Of a stretch of 21,671 bases of DNA, positions 15,500 to 21,671 are shown piece by piece (positions within the stretch are counted from its first letter, which is position 1; each line of letters begins with the position of its first letter). A program made the translations under genes and the position numbers. The notes beneath the pieces were generated by a model, which was not told the DNA's origin, did not search any database, and saw only the letters and a program-made list of their open reading frames with translations. The stretch comes from Methanolobus sp. UBA32. Its GTDB lineage: Archaea; Halobacteriota; Methanosarcinia; Methanosarcinales; Methanosarcinaceae. The DNA lies in contig DAZF01000048.1 of assembly GCA_002507205.1 (NCBI GenBank), positions 1 through 21,671 on the forward strand, read 5' to 3'.

Positions 15500-17137
15500 T
15501 CAGATCTCGCAGAAATTATTCTTCAATTTCTCAGTCAGCTTGATGTTCTCTGAATAATCAACCGGTACATCCAGCAGCCAGACACCGCCGGCATTCAATG
15601 CTTCAGCGAGCTTTGGCTTCAGTTCTTCCGCTCTTTCGATCTTCACACCATTTGCACCGAAGCTTTTGGCCAGCATTACAAAGTCAGGATTTGTAAAATC
15701 AATGCCTATGGTCTCGTTGAAAGTTTTCTTCTCGTGCCATTCGATAAGGCCGTATTTTGAATCATTGAATATGATAACAGCAAAATTACATCCAAGTCTC
15801 ACAGCAGTTTCAAGATCCTGGAGGTTCATGAGGAAACCGCCATCTCCTGAAATCACAACAACTTTCTTTTCAGGTTTGATCAAACTTGCTGCGATGGCAC
15901 CGGGGAGTGCAAATCCCATAGTTGCGAGTCCATTGGACATGAAAACAGTGTTGGGTTCATATGCAGGGAAAAGCCTTCCAACCCATAATTTATGAGCACC
16001 GACATCGCTTATCAGCAGGTCCCCTCTGTCTATAGATTCTCTGACATCATAGATTATCCTCTGCGGTTTCATGGGGAATGACAGATCTTCCATGTAGTCC
16101 TCGATTTCCGCTTTCATTCTTGAGCGGACTTTAGAGAATCTGGGTGGCATCTCTATTTTAAAATCACATTGTTGTCTCAGGTTGAAAAGTGCCTGCTTTA
16201 TGCTACCTATAAGCAGAATGTCCGGCATATAGCTCTCATCTATTTCCGGGTGGTCAGTATGGATGTGTATTATCTTCTTTGACTTTTCAGGGTTCCAGAA
16301 TTTTGGGCTGTACTCCACATAATCGTATCCTATGCAGATAACAAGGTCAGCCATTTCAAATCCGCACATGATGTGGTCATGGTCTTTGATGCCCATTGAA
16401 CCAAGATAGTGTTCATCATCGGCAGCTACAGCACCTTTTCCCATGAATGTTGTTACCACCGGAACACCCGTAAATTCGACAAGTTTCCTCAATTCAGTTG
16501 AGGCTTCTTCCCTGAATATCCCGTTTCCTGCAAGAATAATAGGCATTGAGCTCTCTTTTATCATATCCGCAGCCTTTTTGAGTTCCCTTTCATCAAGAAG
16601 ACTGATGTGTGGATAGGTCTTTTTGGAGATCGGCTCTTTCGTAGTTTCTTCCTTTGCCACATCTTCCGGAAGTTCTATGTGTGTTGCTCCCGGACGGTCC
16701 GTAGCAATTTCAAAGGCTTTGTGAACGATCTCAGGAATAAAATCAGGTTTCATTACCTTTGAATTCCATGTTGTGAACTGTTTGAAGGCAGTCACGATAT
16801 CGATATACTGGTGCGACTCCTTGTGTGTCTTTTCAAGTGCAGACTGCCCTGTGATGGCTACAAGAGGTGCCCTGTCAAGTTGTGCATCGGCAACGCCTGT
16901 GATAAGGTTCGTGGCTCCGGGTCCCAGTGTTGCAAGGCATACTCCGGGTCTGTGTGTTATCCTTCCATATACATCTGCCATAAAAGCGGCACTCTGTTCA
17001 TGTCTTGTGGGGATGAATCTGATCCTGGATCTCAGGAGGGAATCTGTAAGGTCGATGGTCTCTTCCCCCGGTACGCCGAATATATATTCAACACCTTCAT
17101 TTTCAAGACACTTTACAAAGAGGTCGCTACCTTTCAT
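15500..17137 (-). CDS. TPP enzyme of the AlsS/acetolactate synthase family, candidate 2-oxoacid decarboxylase
   Basis: This 545-residue thiamine-diphosphate enzyme carries catalytic Glu47 in PTRHEQSAAFMADVYGR and the TPP/Mg motif GDGGF (431-435) through Asn458 in IIFND. It lacks the RFDDR-type FAD segment of biosynthetic acetolactate synthase; that place reads CIGYDYVEYSPKFWN, as in catabolic AlsS. No regulatory small subunit is adjacent. The start is one base after the stop of a semialdehyde dehydrogenase gene, with AAGGTG 7 bases upstream. This pairing, and the N-terminal CLENEGVEYIFGVPGEE, resemble cyanobacterial 2-oxoglutarate decarboxylase, an enzyme long annotated as acetolactate synthase that works with succinic-semialdehyde dehydrogenase. 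Candidate reactions are pyruvate to acetolactate or 2-oxoglutarate to succinic semialdehyde. The family is certain; the substrate is inferred. Confidence 0.85.
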   Translation of the reverse strand: MKGSDLFVKCLENEGVEYIFGVPGEETIDLTDSLLRSRIRFIPTRHEQSAAFMADVYGRITHRPGVCLATLGPGATNLITGVADAQLDRAPLVAITGQSALEKTHKESHQYIDIVTAFKQFTTWNSKVMKPDFIPEIVHKAFEIATDRPGATHIELPEDVAKEETTKEPISKKTYPHISLLDERELKKAADMIKESSMPIILAGNGIFREEASTELRKLVEFTGVPVVTTFMGKGAVAADDEHYLGSMGIKDHDHIMCGFEMADLVICIGYDYVEYSPKFWNPEKSKKIIHIHTDHPEIDESYMPDILLIGSIKQALFNLRQQCDFKIEMPPRFSKVRSRMKAEIEDYMEDLSFPMKPQRIIYDVRESIDRGDLLISDVGAHKLWVGRLFPAYEPNTVFMSNGLATMGFALPGAIAASLIKPEKKVVVISGDGGFLMNLQDLETAVRLGCNFAVIIFNDSKYGLIEWHEKKTFNETIGIDFTNPDFVMLAKSFGANGVKIERAEELKPKLAEALNAGGVWLLDVPVDYSENIKLTEKLKNNFCEI

Positions 17138-17138
17138 C

Positions 17139-18506
17139 TTAATACACCTTCATGGATTTGACAGTCATGAACTCCAGCATTCCGACACGGTATAGCTCTC
17201 TTCCAACACCGCTTTTCTTCATACCTCCAAATGGGAGCCGCGGGTCAGAGCCTACAATATTATTTATTGATATCATTCCGCATTCTATATACCTTGTCAT
17301 TCTCATGGCCTTTTCAGTTTCCCTGCTCCAGATACTGGCACCCAGCCCGAATTCTGTGCTGTTAGCTATTTTGATAGCATCTTCCTCATTTTTGAAGCTA
17401 ATTATGGGTGCTACCGGTCCGAAAGTCTCATCCCGGACAACAGGAGCATCTTTGTTTATATCATTGAGAATTGTTGGCGTGTAGAATAAGCCTTCTCCCT
17501 CTTTCGGACCACCTTCAAGCAGTACGTTTGCTCCCATTTTCAGGGTTTGAGCTACCTGCTGGCTCAGGAGTTCTCTCTGTTTTTCATTTGCCATGGGTCC
17601 CATATCGGTCTTAGGGTCCATTGGATCGCCTATGTTGAGATCATTTGTATTCTCTATGAACAGGTCTGTGAAATCATCTACAATCTTTTCATCAACCAGT
17701 AAACGTTTGGCTGCAATACAGCTTTGTCCACAGTTCTGGAACCGACCTGATACCGCTGCTTTTGCCACTTTTTCGATATCTGCATCTTCCAGAACAATTA
17801 AAGGATCGCTGCCACCAAGCTCAAGAACGAACTTTTTGATGTTCCTTCCTGCGGTTTCTGCTACCTTTTCTCCTGCTGGGCGGCTGCCGGTGAAAGAAAC
17901 AGCATTTATTTCATCTCTGGCTATTAGTGAGGATGCTGTAGGTCCATCCACAAGGAGTGTCTGGTACACCCCTTCAGGAAATCCTGCTTCGATAAAGATA
18001 TTCTCAAGTTCAAGGGCACACATTGGTACATTACTTGCATGCTTTAAAAGTACTGTATTTCCACCTGCAAGAGCAGGTATTCCAAATCTCAAAGCCTGCC
18101 AGAAAGGAAAATTCCATGGCATGATACTCAGGACAGTGCCCACAGGTTCATAGACAAAACCGGATGTTTCGGCATCGGTTTCTACAAATTCAGCCGCAAG
18201 GAACTTATCTGCATTCTCAGCGAAATAATCACAGGTCCATGCGCATTTCTGTATTTCTGCAAGGGACTCTTTGATCGGTTTACCCATTTCCTTTGTGATG
18301 ATCTCTGCAAGTTCCTCTTCCCTGTCCCTCAGAACTTCAGCCACACATTCAATGGAAAACGTTCTTTCAACAATAAGTTCTTTTTTCCATTCACCAAATG
18401 CCTTTCTTGAGTCTTTTATCTTCTGATCGACCACTTGCTGAGAATAGAGATCGAATTCTCCATTCAATTCCCCGGTTGCAGGATTTACAGAACTTATTTT
18501 CACCAA
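17139..18506 (-). CDS. NAD(P)-dependent semialdehyde dehydrogenase (Sad/GabD type), copy 1
   Basis: This aldehyde dehydrogenase of 455 residues has general base Glu229 in FVLELGGSDP and nucleophile Cys263 in NCGQSCIAAKR, with the standard spacing of 34. PWNFPFWQALRFGIPALAGG, the coenzyme-binding SFTGSRPAGE and the C-terminal PFGGMKKSGVGREL follow the succinate-semialdehyde dehydrogenase group of E. coli Sad (YneI). It oxidises an aldehyde to the acid in the cytoplasm; succinic semialdehyde is the best guess. The start is TTG (18506-18504) immediately followed by GTG (18503-18501). AGGGG lies 8 bases before the TTG and 11 before the GTG, so TTG is slightly favoured. Its stop is one base from the TPP-enzyme start, so they form one operon. 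Confidence 0.88.
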   Translation of the reverse strand: MVKISSVNPATGELNGEFDLYSQQVVDQKIKDSRKAFGEWKKELIVERTFSIECVAEVLRDREEELAEIITKEMGKPIKESLAEIQKCAWTCDYFAENADKFLAAEFVETDAETSGFVYEPVGTVLSIMPWNFPFWQALRFGIPALAGGNTVLLKHASNVPMCALELENIFIEAGFPEGVYQTLLVDGPTASSLIARDEINAVSFTGSRPAGEKVAETAGRNIKKFVLELGGSDPLIVLEDADIEKVAKAAVSGRFQNCGQSCIAAKRLLVDEKIVDDFTDLFIENTNDLNIGDPMDPKTDMGPMANEKQRELLSQQVAQTLKMGANVLLEGGPKEGEGLFYTPTILNDINKDAPVVRDETFGPVAPIISFKNEEDAIKIANSTEFGLGASIWSRETEKAMRMTRYIECGMISINNIVGSDPRLPFGGMKKSGVGRELYRVGMLEFMTVKSMKVY

Positions 18507-18675
18507 TTTGAATTCCCCTTTGCACCTTAATACGTAATATAGGAATTTGCACTCCTTTCTTCTATTTAATAGTTGATATGATATATAATTGATTTAAAAA
18601 ATCTCAAAAAAAGTATAATAAAAAATAAAGAGAACAAAAAAGAAGAATTTGAAAATCATGAAGTGGTTGTAATTT
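18507..18675 (-). promoter_or_regulatory. Terminator of copy 2 and promoter of copy 1 of the dehydrogenases
   Basis: On the minus strand, T-runs corresponding to the A-runs around 18594-18645 follow the copy 2 stop and should terminate it. Next come AT-rich elements including AATTATATAT (18590-18581), a possible TATA box about 75 bases before the copy 1 start. The two dehydrogenase genes therefore seem to be separate transcription units. Confidence 0.45.
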
Positions 18676-20043
18676 TCACATCATCTTTATAGCTTTGATA
18701 TTCATGAACTCATAGAACCCATGTTTTGAAAGCTCTCTTCCCATCCCGCTTTTCTTCACTCCGCCAAAGGGCAGGCAGGCTTGTGGTGTGCAGAATGAGT
18801 TGATCCCAACCATTCCGGTTTCAAGTTCAGAAGCGATTCTCATAGCCCTGTTACGGTCCTGGCTCCATACACTGGCACCCAGTCCGAACTCGGAATCGTT
18901 TGCAAGTTCAATGGCCTCGTTCTCATCCTTAACGGTAATTATCGGTGCCACAGGTCCGAATGTCTCTTCCCTCATGGCCCTCATATCCATGCTCACATCA
19001 CCGAGAACGCTTGGTGAATACATGTACCCCTCACTTTCCATCCTTCCTCCGGGAATGAGGACTTTAGCACCCTTTGATATCGCATCATTGACCTGGTTTT
19101 CCAGTATCTTCACCTGCTCTTCCCTGACCATTGGACCGATATCCGTGTCAGGGTCCATTGGGTCGCCGACATTCAGGTTCTCAGTTCCTTCAACAAACCG
19201 TTCCGTGAACTCTTCTGCTACGTCTTCCATTACTATGAAACGCTTTGCTGCTATGCATGTCTGTCCCGTGTTGATGAATCGGCTTGGGACACCGACCTTT
19301 GCAGCCATTTTCACATCGGCATCATCAAGAATTATGAAAGGATCACTGCCACCGAGTTCCAGCACGAACTTCTTCATGTTATGGGCTGCAAGCTCTGCAA
19401 CCTTCTGTCCGGCATCGTATCCTCCTGTGAAGGACACGGCTTTCACTTCGTCCCTTGAGATAAGTGAGGATGCAGTCTTTCCGTCGATGAGCATGGTTTG
19501 GAAGACACCTTCAGGAAATCCGGCTTCAATGAAGATATTCTCAATTTCAAGTGCGCACATGGGCACATAACCGGAGTGTTTGAGAAGCATGACATTCCCG
19601 CCTGCCAGTACATGTGCTGCGGCGCTGAGCACCTGCCAGAATGGGAAGTTCCAGGGTTTGATCGCGAGCACGGTTCCCATTGGTTCGTAATGTATCATGG
19701 AATCGCATGAGTTCTCTTCCGCAGGCTCAGGTTCAAGCATCTTCTCCGCATTATCTGCAAAATAGTCGAACATGGTGGCACATTTTACAACTTCAGGAAC
19801 AGCCTGCTTCATGACCTTTCCCATTTCGGTAGTGATGAGTTTACCATACTGCTGCTTGTTCTTTCGTAACAGGTCGGCAAAATTCCTCAGAAGCTCGTTA
19901 CGTTCTGAAACATCAGTTCTTTTCCATTCCCTGAAAGTCTCAGCAGATTTTTTGAGCATCTGATCTACCTGCTCGTCAGTATGCATTTCTACTTCACCGA
20001 TGACTTTTCCTGTTGCAGGGTTGATGGATGAGATGGTGGTCAT
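18676..20043 (-). CDS. NAD(P)-dependent semialdehyde dehydrogenase (Sad/GabD type), copy 2
   Basis: This 455-residue paralogue of copy 1 aligns without obvious gaps: Glu229 in FVLELGGSDP, Cys263 in NTGQTCIAAKR, PWNFPFWQVLSAAAHVLAGG, SFTGGYDAGQ and PFGGVKKSGMGREL. Same group as E. coli Sad. Side chains that line the substrate tunnel differ from copy 1 (for example ALRFGIP against VLSAAAH), so the two may prefer different aldehydes. The ATG is preceded by GAGG at 7 bases. The tandem arrangement suggests an old duplication. Confidence 0.88.
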   Translation of the reverse strand: MTTISSINPATGKVIGEVEMHTDEQVDQMLKKSAETFREWKRTDVSERNELLRNFADLLRKNKQQYGKLITTEMGKVMKQAVPEVVKCATMFDYFADNAEKMLEPEPAEENSCDSMIHYEPMGTVLAIKPWNFPFWQVLSAAAHVLAGGNVMLLKHSGYVPMCALEIENIFIEAGFPEGVFQTMLIDGKTASSLISRDEVKAVSFTGGYDAGQKVAELAAHNMKKFVLELGGSDPFIILDDADVKMAAKVGVPSRFINTGQTCIAAKRFIVMEDVAEEFTERFVEGTENLNVGDPMDPDTDIGPMVREEQVKILENQVNDAISKGAKVLIPGGRMESEGYMYSPSVLGDVSMDMRAMREETFGPVAPIITVKDENEAIELANDSEFGLGASVWSQDRNRAMRIASELETGMVGINSFCTPQACLPFGGVKKSGMGRELSKHGFYEFMNIKAIKMM

Positions 20044-20135
20044 GATAATTCCTCGAAATCAATGATATAATTGAAATGTCCCATATTTGGTATTATTGAT
20101 TGATCTGAAAGTGAGAGTTGTTCCCGATTGGCCGT

Positions 20136-20567
20136 TTATCTCATGGCAATCTGCACAACCGTAGGGTACTTTTTCATGATCGCATAGGCTATGGACTTTC
20201 CTACCCAGAGCTTTCCCTGCTGCATCCGGCGCATATTACTCATATCTCCAAGTATCTGTAATGCTTCAAGAGCCTGTGGATCGTTAAGGTAACAACTATC
20301 CGGAACCTTTGTGTCTGAAAAGAAAAGGACAGGCAGCTTTAGTTTTCCATGAAGGTCCTGAGGCAGTTCTTCGCCGATAGTCTGCAATACACTTCTGTCA
20401 AAGGTGTGCTCTTTCCCTGATTTTGTCCTTGAAACTGGTCTTTCTTCTGCCAGGAGCTGAGCAAGGCTCTTGCGCTCTGAAACGATACCGTCGTTCAGTT
20501 TTCCCATTTCCAGTCTCATCCACCGCGTGAAGATGGAGTCATCGGTCATTGGATGTCTTCCGGACAT
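20136..20567 (-). CDS. DUF61 (UPF0216) family archaeal protein
   Basis: This 143-residue soluble protein matches my memory of the DUF61 family of methanogens: RWMRLEMGKLNDGIVSERKSLAQLL, followed by a basic segment and the C-terminal QQGKLWVGKSIAYAIMKKYPTVVQIA. The function is unknown. There are no membrane segments or signal. The start could be Met1 (20567) or Met7 (20549); neither has a strong ribosome binding site. It is upstream of dehydrogenase copy 2 on the same strand with a 92-base gap, and divergent from the nucleotidyltransferase pair. Confidence 0.75.
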   Translation of the reverse strand: MSGRHPMTDDSIFTRWMRLEMGKLNDGIVSERKSLAQLLAEERPVSRTKSGKEHTFDRSVLQTIGEELPQDLHGKLKLPVLFFSDTKVPDSCYLNDPQALEALQILGDMSNMRRMQQGKLWVGKSIAYAIMKKYPTVVQIAMR

Positions 20568-20590
20568 ATTCGCACTTCTCTATAAATGTG

Positions 20591-20610
20591 GGGAATATTG
20601 TTTTATTCCC
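20591..20610. promoter_or_regulatory. Perfect inverted repeat, possible operator
   Basis: GGGAATA (20591-20597) and TATTCCC (20604-20610) around a 6-base spacer lie in the 171-base divergent gap between DUF61 and the nucleotidyltransferase. The position, about 25 bases upstream of the DUF61 start, suits an operator. Nothing else structured was seen in this gap except a TATA-like ATTTAAAC at 20711-20718. Confidence 0.35.
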
Positions 20611-20738
20611 AATGTTACTTTATACTCTTTTTCTTAAAATGCTTTCATGTTGGAGTGTAAGTAATTCGATCTAAACAGAAGCTTCATTCTTATTTTCTTC
20701 AGGGTTAACGATTTAAACTTTGTGAACGAGTAATATTT

Positions 20739-21023
20739 ATGGATGCTCTTAAGGTTTTGAAGGAGCATGAGAACGTTATCAAAGAACGTTTTGGTGTAAG
20801 GAAAATAGGTCTTTTTGGCTCATTTGCCAGAGGTGAAGCAAGTGACAAAAGCGATGTAGATATACTTGTGGAGTTTACCGAGGGCGAAAAGACATTTGAT
20901 AACTTCATGGAACTGAAATTTTATCTAGAAGAGCTTTTTGAAAGAGATGTCGATCTTGTAATTGAGACAGCTATCAAGCCAAGATTGAAGAATTATATCA
21001 TGAGGGAAGCTGTTTATGCCTAA
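20739..21023 (+). CDS. MntA-type nucleotidyltransferase (antitoxin-like)
   Basis: This 94-residue minimal nucleotidyltransferase has GSFARG at 27-32, the metal acids Asp39 and Asp41 in SDVDILV, and a third acid Asp72 in RDVDLVIE, so the active site looks complete. In MntA-HepT pairs this enzyme adds AMP to a tyrosine of the HEPN toxin and silences it. The next gene is such a HEPN protein and overlaps by 8 bases (ATGCCTAA), as is typical. A TATA-like ATTTAAAC lies 20 bases before the ATG and no clear ribosome binding site is present, so the message may be nearly leaderless. Confidence 0.88.
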   Translation: MDALKVLKEHENVIKERFGVRKIGLFGSFARGEASDKSDVDILVEFTEGEKTFDNFMELKFYLEELFERDVDLVIETAIKPRLKNYIMREAVYA

Positions 21024-21363
21024 GGACTACTATGTTTTTTTCGATGACATGCTCGTTGCCATTGATAAAATAAAAAAGTATGTAGATTCTTTATCCTATG
21101 AGCATTTTTCAGCGGATGAAATGAGAATTGATGCTGTATTGAGAAATCTTGAGATAATAGGTGAAGCAGCTGGTAATATTCCATTAGAGGTAAGAGAAAA
21201 GTATCCTCAAATTCAGTGGAAAAAGATTGTAGGGCTAAGGAATATTATAATTCGCGAGTATTTCGGAGTTGACATGGAAATTGTCTGGGATATAATTGAG
21301 AATAACCTTGGTAATCTAAGAAATGATGTTCAGAAAGCTCTGCTTGAGTGCAGAGATTATTGA
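21016..21363 (+). CDS. HepT-like HEPN (DUF86) protein with altered RNase motif
   Basis: This 115-residue all-helical protein is of the DUF86/HepT family: RIDAVLRNLEIIGEAAGNIP, then WKKIVGLRNIIIREYFGVD and EIVWDIIENNL. The family's RNase motif is Arg-x4-His-x-Tyr, typically RN..IHEYFG. Here it is Arg75-x4-Arg80-x-Tyr82: the His codon is replaced by CGC at 21253-21255, one base from CAC. The tyrosine that receives AMP is kept. The protein may thus be an inactive or altered toxin. The start has GAGGG 9 bases upstream and overlaps the nucleotidyltransferase gene, so it is translationally coupled. Confidence 0.88.
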   Translation: MPKDYYVFFDDMLVAIDKIKKYVDSLSYEHFSADEMRIDAVLRNLEIIGEAAGNIPLEVREKYPQIQWKKIVGLRNIIIREYFGVDMEIVWDIIENNLGNLRNDVQKALLECRDY

Positions 21364-21385
21364 TCTTAAATCTGGCAGGGTTATT

Positions 21386-21671
21386 ATGAATCATTTGTCT
21401 TCTGTTTTTGAAAACTCAATCCGAAAAGTAAAGGCGGAAGTTCTTGAAGCTTTTCAGAACGAGGATGTCAGGATAGTTCTTTTCGGTTCGAGGGCAAGGG
21501 GAAACGCCCACTGTACTTCTGATATTGATATTGGCGTTCTGCCACTGGGAAAGTACGACAGAAAAAAGTTAACTGCCCTGAGGGCAAAATTCGAGGAGAT
21601 GAACATTCCTTATACCGTGGACCTGGTGGACCTTTCTACCGTTTCCGGGGAATTCAGACAGAAAGTGCTTG
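21386..21671 (+). CDS. Second nucleotidyltransferase-fold protein, cut by the window end
   Basis: This open frame runs from ATG at 21386 to the last base, with 95 complete codons and no stop. AGGG lies 5 bases before the ATG and the gene begins 22 bases after the HEPN stop, so it is probably co-transcribed. LFGSRARG (32-39), the acids Asp46 and Asp48 in SDIDIGV, and a third acid Asp79 in TVDLVDL define a minimal nucleotidyltransferase. It is clearly different from the first one in sequence. Such genes often precede or follow a HI0074-type HEPN-fold partner, which may lie beyond the window. Confidence 0.85.
   Translation, partial: MNHLSSVFENSIRKVKAEVLEAFQNEDVRIVLFGSRARGNAHCTSDIDIGVLPLGKYDRKKLTALRAKFEEMNIPYTVDLVDLSTVSGEFRQKVL

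Noticed and set aside
18788..19570. 260-codon open frame on the plus strand
   Set aside because: It is a Ser-rich shadow of dehydrogenase copy 2, which has all catalytic motifs on the other strand.

Overview
The window comes from a methylotrophic methanogenic archaeon, most likely a member of the Methanosarcinaceae. I suspect a halotolerant genus such as Methanolobus, Methanococcoides or Methanohalophilus; that is inference. The evidence is a cluster of methylamine-methanogenesis genes (end of mtmB, an MtmB-like paralogue, mtbA), archaeal-only genes (wyosine enzyme Taw1, release factor aRF1, a DUF61 protein), TATA-box promoters, and almost no TAG stop codons (1 of 20 visible gene ends), as expected where UAG also encodes pyrrolysine (Pyl).

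Left part (1-5850), methylamine region. The last 25 codons of mtmB enter from the left and end in two hairpins. Converging on them is a large SLC12-type cation-chloride cotransporter-like permease. Next, on the same minus strand, is a full-length MtmB-like methyltransferase without an amber codon; the Pyl position is an ordinary ATG (Met). A 665-700 base AT-rich regulatory region separates it from the divergent mtbA, which encodes the methylcobamide:CoM methyltransferase that receives methyl groups from the methylamine:corrinoid systems. mtbA ends in a perfect 12-bp terminator hairpin.

Middle part (5900-11900), information processing and small enzymes: taw1 (ending in TAG), prf1 (aRF1), argS, a DJ-1/PfpI-family protein, a Trm5/Taw2-like methyltransferase with mixed features, and a small protein that may have an ABM-like fold.

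Right part (11900-20570), all on the minus strand. A complete four-gene OpuC-type quaternary-amine ABC transporter (binding lipoprotein, ATPase with CBS domains, two permeases) is followed upstream by a metabolic block. That block holds two tandem Sad/GabD-type semialdehyde dehydrogenases, one of them one base away from a TPP enzyme of the AlsS/acetolactate-synthase family. The dehydrogenase plus acetolactate-synthase-like pair resembles the cyanobacterial 2-oxoglutarate decarboxylase/succinic-semialdehyde dehydrogenase bypass. A DUF61 protein closes this block.

Right end (20570-21671), a nucleotidyltransferase/HEPN (MntA-HepT type) toxin-antitoxin-like pair, followed by a second nucleotidyltransferase cut by the window edge. 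The HEPN protein carries Arg where the catalytic His of the RNase motif should be. No rRNA, tRNA, CRISPR array or insertion sequence was seen.
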